Source of the DNA: a virus
Length of the DNA: 21,795 bases
Strand: one strand, 5' to 3'
Virus record (IMG/VR): IMGVR_UViG_3300027754_004699
Coordinates: 1-21,795 of that record
Shown in pieces: positions 19,601-21,795 of the stretch. The first letter of the stretch is position 1; each line of letters begins with the position of its first letter. The notes under the pieces are model-generated. The model worked only from the letters and a program-made list of their open reading frames with translations. It made no database searches and was not told where the DNA came from. Position numbers and translations under genes: made by a program.

Positions 19601-20665
19601 ACAATAAGTTTAGCCGATTTGGGTAGATTATATATTGATGAGTATGATAAGGCTCGGTATGAGCATTATTACAGATTTTTTGAACCAACAATAGATCAAC
19701 ATACTATCGTTCAGCAAATTTTTTCAGATACAACTAACATTATTGATGCATCATACAATGTTCAATTGCAGGCTAATAAAGTAGTTGTGAAATTAACTGG
19801 TGTTTCAACAAAAAATAATGCAATTCAGGGACTTTGGGCTCCTGATGACGGAACAACGCTTGCTGTTGGGAAATTAAACGCAAATATTTTATCAAATTCA
19901 TCATCAATACCAATGGTTACAACTGATAAGCCTTATTTCCCAAAAAGCGGGTATGTTAAAATTGATAGTGAAATAATTAAATACGAAGCTAAAACAGCAA
20001 ACTCTCTAGACACATTGACTAGAGCGTATTTTGACACTGCGGCTGCATCTCACACTGCTAATACTCTGGTGAGAGAAGTCCAGCAGTATAGCATATCTTA
20101 TAATTCAGCTCCTGCTTTTCAAATTCAAAATCCATTGATTTCTGGTATATTTAATAAAAATCCAGCATTAATTGAAATTATTAAATTTGAACCAAATTCT
20201 TATAAAGCTAATTTAATAGTTGCGGCATCTATATATGCCGAAAATGGGTCTGAAGTGTTCCTTAAGGGAACTAATGAGCAAAAAAATGAAGTATCTGTCG
20301 CTTCAATAGCTGGTATACCGATCATCGTTCAGAGCACAAATAACGACATAAGAGAGCAGAAAGAAACATTAGATGATAATATTAGACTTTATGGGTTAAA
20401 AGAAATTGTAATAGAAAACGAATTTATTACTGATCTAGAACATGCAAAAACGATTGCAACTTTTATTATATCTAAAATGAGCGATCCAGTTCCTGTTCTT
20501 AACTTAAACATAACTCCAACACCAAGAATTCAGCTTGGCGACAGGGTTAAGATATCATCAATGGATTCATTTGATATAATTAATGGTGAGTATTGGGTGA
20601 TAAGTACAGATATTAGTTACGGCAATCAGCCATCCCAGAGTTTAGTTATAAGGAAGGTGGTGTAA
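16658..20665 (+). CDS. Large minor tail/baseplate hub-like protein with PA14- and LamG-like domains
   Basis: This 1335-residue protein begins one nt after the previous stop, with AGAGGAAG in front. Order: N-terminal segment (IKPLILIDFLDSRH); strand-rich region to about 250; R-A-R-V-N-E-V...D-I-T-D-Y-V and G-G-G-S-S-T-C-N-L-N-L-D-N (254-309), typical of actinophage minor tail proteins; a small beta domain (341-423); a hub-like part with Y-Y-I-D-E-W; a PA14-like domain (591-715); a LamG-like domain (733-955); a return to hub-like sequence with I-Q-S-L-I-D-T-I, L-G-R-L-Y-I-D-E-Y and Y-E-H-Y-Y; a second copy of the small beta domain (1071-1141); and a C-terminus with R-I-Q-L-G-D-R-V-K-I and Y-W-V-I-S-T-D. 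It probably forms part of the tail tip, with PA14/LamG binding host glycans. Ligands are not inferable. Confidence 0.8.
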   Translation: MLDTGLYGKAISNTFISKTTDISQRIKPLILIDFLDSRHVLKYNGVDIASSNSAFTTPSTETINSEVSGMLLRTARSPSATYRSLSANEVSFNKRNRSDYYFTPNESINGIERQSFTWAVCDAKDKFGKTITANGEWHALPSSKDDNYEFGFISNTKSTSSLHATRSGYEFASPVIIEYNFTERKCNILKVITSEYNGQIKAYNIKAYVNTSTIVLNVDGEIVTDSYYNTHYLNNENINRITLTIYTTKNPLDRARVNEVCPIYQVDITDYVIDFGVSKVRDVHETSLPIAGGGSSTCNLNLDNSGKDFSIFSSASTFGKYMKKDLRVHVYTGWQILKTNEELITNILSNAISANSSTIPVNSTDSFPAGGGNNNYVITINPGTATPERVLCYKNDAFSFTAVTRGYADTIAASYSAGTTVSFDPYEYVPAGTYYIDEWQSASSSMTVSATLTNWNKFTNEKMITNGFFMQDSTVAESVNNLLLRTNFPKSDISYFLIPSKSYTKNDAILHFGFDEDTVDRANSTRTPSKSLRARFVAPAEKQRSSIKDIKLDANDRVLSAEEKALDITTYIAPSFVSTSKAITTQPVGETTVALNYTTDSFVAVDGTTVTDYYNGVFDGVYIPSSSGIQRLRLDVKNCGVRMFFNKNLTEINEWYETGDATTTFLTEEMDLTAGNAYELRIEFFHKTNTLGIALKKVVGGTISWVDEDECATMPCFDYIGNKNVAPYLNFSSGSWSVNTAGNFVERVANRNDGIYVGSVLTGQPSGVVSDTDNKSVLLASNSYIRVPYHISYDVFNSASPVYNNEFSIELNAKFHNGSFSSNGEYISNWANATPTSGFEFYHNSTSHGFKFRSSSGVQTVSSNTAISTSEFTHIAVTYKNNSLKYYVNGALSNSVTTTGNLAAYTGRDLTIGGRNASYTENVGEIAPSSIRSFYIDEFAMFAKQLSAAEIKNSYIQIKIQPIFVMPFIYGNDVTIQSLIDTISLADLGRLYIDEYDKARYEHYYRFFEPTIDQHTIVQQIFSDTTNIIDASYNVQLQANKVVVKLTGVSTKNNAIQGLWAPDDGTTLAVGKLNANILSNSSSIPMVTTDKPYFPKSGYVKIDSEIIKYEAKTANSLDTLTRAYFDTAAASHTANTLVREVQQYSISYNSAPAFQIQNPLISGIFNKNPALIEIIKFEPNSYKANLIVAASIYAENGSEVFLKGTNEQKNEVSVASIAGIPIIVQSTNNDIREQKETLDDNIRLYGLKEIVIENEFITDLEHAKTIATFIISKMSDPVPVLNLNITPTPRIQLGDRVKISSMDSFDIINGEYWVISTDISYGNQPSQSLVIRKVV
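17678..17929 (+). repeat. Small beta domain, copy 1 (hub residues 341-423)
   Basis: Pattern I-L-S-N...S-S-T-I-P-V, D-S-F-P-A-G-G, P-E-R-V-L-C-Y, F-T-A-V-T-R-G-Y, T-I-A-A-S-Y-S-A-G-T-T-V. It aligns with a second copy starting at 19868. Similar modules recur in phage tail proteins. Confidence 0.65.
18428..18800 (+). other. PA14-like domain in the hub protein (residues 591-715)
   Basis: Pattern F-D-G-V-Y-I-P-S-S-S-G-I-Q-R-L-R-L, then C-G-V-R-M-F-F-N, then W-Y-E-T, then L-T-A-G-N-A-Y-E-L-R-I-E-F-F-H and L-G-I-A-L. This follows the PA14 order of an exposed strand, the G-V-R-(M/L)-(F/W) strand, and the 'aG-x-x-Y-x-(I/L)-x-I-E-(Y/F)' strand. PA14 domains bind carbohydrates or mediate adhesion in many proteins. 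Confidence 0.55.
18854..19522 (+). other. LamG-like (concanavalin-type) domain in the hub protein (residues 733-955)
   Basis: The sequence has the features of LamG_3 domains: a starting segment with N-D-G-I-Y-V-G, a strand S-Y-I-R-V-P-Y, the core E-F-S-I-E-L-N-A-K-F, W-x-x-A-T-P-T-S-G-F-E-F, T-H-I-A-V-T-Y-x-N-N-S-L-K-Y-Y-V-N-G, L-T-I-G-G-R, and the closing I-D-E-F-A-M-F-A-K-Q-L-S-A-A-E-I. That ending is diagnostic. Such domains in phage tails probably bind surface sugars. Confidence 0.8.
19868..20080 (+). repeat. Small beta domain, copy 2 (hub residues 1071-1141)
   Basis: Pattern I-L-S-N-S-S-S-I-P-M, Y-F-P-K-S-G-Y-V-K-I, E-I-I-K-Y-E, L-D-T-L-T-R-A-Y, T-A-A-A-S-H-T-A-N-T-L-V. It aligns with the copy at 17678 and points to an internal duplication. 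Confidence 0.65.
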
Positions 20666-21795
20666 TGGCAATAAGACAGCCTCTGTCAACAGGAACATCG
20701 GAAAGCTCTATTATTTTCTATAATGGTGGTCATAACCATGATGGCATATCATCTGCTTTGATAGATACAGCAAAATATTCTATTTATGATTTTACAACTG
20801 ATTTCATGGGTACGGATTTAAGACAATCAGTGCAGTCTGAAAATTTTAGAAAATTTAAAAATGTTATTGCGGAAATAGTAAAAACTGATGTTTTAACAAC
20901 GGCAGGTATTACATTGCGCCCTAATCAAGTTCGGGCTGAAAACATTTCTGCTGGGGCGGTTACTGCAGAGGAATTATCTGCAAACATTGTTCTCGTTAAT
21001 AATATCATCAGGAGTAATAGTTTTGACGGAACGGTTCTTGCAAATGGCGCTATCACTACTGCTGGGACAACTGGTTGGGCTATTTCTGGTCAGGGTCAAG
21101 CTGTTTTTAGCGCAGCATCCATTAGAGGCACTATAACGGCTGGTGCTTTATACATTAATGATTATAATCAATGGAGTGCCAATGGCGAAATATATGTTGG
21201 TAATCCCTTATTTGATGAGCCAGGGTTTGCTTATAGTGAAGCGCTCGGCATGGCTGTGCGGGGGAGTATTACGGCTACTTCTGGCAGAATAGCTGCATTT
21301 GATATTAACGGAAGTACCTTGCGCACAGGAGATCAGTTTATTGGTTGGATTCAGCTTGGTCCAGTGGAAAATGCTGCATATAACGGGGTAGACGCTGGAG
21401 AAATAGTTGTCTCTACTAGAGATCCAGCCGATAACCATGAAGTTCACACAAGTATGCGGGGTGAATATATTCAAGTTTTAGATGATGATAATAATAACCT
21501 TGTTAGCTATATGAACAAAAATGGTTTTTTTACTAATGGAGTAGTGGCTGCTTCATCTGTAATATACCCACATGGTACAGAGGAAATTTCTTTTAGATGG
21601 GACGGATCAGACTTGTATGTAGTTATTGATGGGGCTACGGAATACTTATTAAGCGCAGGAGGTGGCTCTCCTGCAGTCAGTCCTGCAGTCAGTCCTGCAG
21701 TCAGTCCTGCAGTCAGTCCTGCAGTCAGTCCTGCAGTCAGTCCTGCAGTCAGTCCTGCAGTCAGTCCTGCAGTCAGTCCTGCAGTCAGTCCTGCA
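20665..21795 (+). CDS. Tail fibre or minor tail protein, 3' truncated by window end
   Basis: The frame is open from an ATG overlapping the previous stop by one nt (TAATG, with AGGAAGG at 20651-20657) to the last base: 377 codons and no stop. The N-terminus holds G-H-N-H-D-G-I-S-S-A-L-I-D-T-A-K-Y-S, a segment I know from actinophage minor tail proteins. Then come I-S-A-G-A-V-T-A-E-E-L-S-A-N-I (the helix-strand pattern of central fibre regions), Gly/Ala/Thr-rich strands, S-Y-M-N-K-N-G-F-F-T-N-G and S-F-R-W-D-G-S-D-L-Y-V-V-I-D-G. The last 42 codons are Ser-Pro-Ala-Val repeats. It probably forms a fibre at the tail tip. The distal, receptor-binding part is not in the window. Confidence 0.7.
   Translation, partial: MAIRQPLSTGTSESSIIFYNGGHNHDGISSALIDTAKYSIYDFTTDFMGTDLRQSVQSENFRKFKNVIAEIVKTDVLTTAGITLRPNQVRAENISAGAVTAEELSANIVLVNNIIRSNSFDGTVLANGAITTAGTTGWAISGQGQAVFSAASIRGTITAGALYINDYNQWSANGEIYVGNPLFDEPGFAYSEALGMAVRGSITATSGRIAAFDINGSTLRTGDQFIGWIQLGPVENAAYNGVDAGEIVVSTRDPADNHEVHTSMRGEYIQVLDDDNNNLVSYMNKNGFFTNGVVAASSVIYPHGTEEISFRWDGSDLYVVIDGATEYLLSAGGGSPAVSPAVSPAVSPAVSPAVSPAVSPAVSPAVSPAVSPAVSPA
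21670..21795 (+). repeat. Perfect 12-bp tandem repeat, 10.5 copies to the window end
   Basis: The unit CCTGCAGTCAGT (Pro-Ala-Val-Ser) starts at 21670 and is repeated without one mismatch to the last base (126 bp). It is in frame with the fibre gene and its length is a multiple of three, so copy number changes would keep the frame. The true array length is unknown, because the sequence stops inside it. Confidence 0.95.

Noticed and set aside
21670-21795. Tandem repeat considered as a CRISPR array or origin iterons
   Set aside because: Units of 12 bp are contiguous with no spacers, and they are in frame within an open fibre gene, so a protein repeat explains them.
1-21795. tRNA genes, insertion sequences, integrase or attachment sites
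   Set aside because: The genes abut or overlap from 70 to the end, with only the 861-969 and 1635-1754 gaps over 100 bp; neither gap holds a cloverleaf, transposase or a direct repeat suited to an attachment site.

Overview
The window is a contiguous piece of a long-tailed (siphovirus-like) phage or prophage genome: the tail morphogenesis module, all on the + strand and almost free of non-coding DNA. It is AT-rich by eye. A host in the Actinobacteria (Actinomycetota), perhaps a low-GC aquatic lineage, is inferred from an Rpf/transglycosylase-like wall-degrading domain inside the tape measure protein, from TTG starts on two genes, and from minor tail proteins whose layout resembles that of actinobacteriophages. 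No integrase, lysis, replication or packaging gene is in view, so lifestyle cannot be judged. The sequence may be a metagenomic contig, because it stops inside a perfect 12-bp tandem repeat.

Layout. 1-1634: the end of an upstream gene (1-45), a small basic protein (70-267), the major tail tube protein (279-860), a gap with a GC-rich stem-loop, and two small genes (970-1275 and 1293-1634) in the position of the G/GT tail assembly chaperones. The second chaperone gene is in the -1 frame relative to the first. 1635-1754: an AT-rich intergenic gap with an inverted repeat and promoter-like hexamers. 1755-15194: one uninterrupted 4479-codon tape measure gene, about 62% of the window. 15194-20665: three minor tail/baseplate genes joined by 1-nt TAATG overlaps or a 1-nt gap. 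Two of them carry paralogous domains, and the third is a 1335-aa hub-like protein with PA14-like and LamG-like domains placed in its middle. 20665-21795: the start of a tail fibre gene that runs into an (SPAV)n repeat and leaves the window.

How the genes work together. The tube protein polymerises around the tape measure, which the chaperones keep soluble and which sets tail length. The tape measure also carries enzyme-like cargo near its C-terminus that could be delivered to the cell wall or cell at infection. The downstream proteins build the tail tip, and their PA14-like, LamG-like and repeat domains probably contact the host surface. The most unusual parts are the size of the tape measure, the roughly 950-residue cargo block between two copies of its C-terminal GG...GEY module (Rpf-like domain, 'LIPTV...TGxHLG' domain, and an unassigned 'HETP...HFALNHPV' domain), the HRFQGPN motif duplicated 1389 residues apart, and the tandem repeat at the window end.
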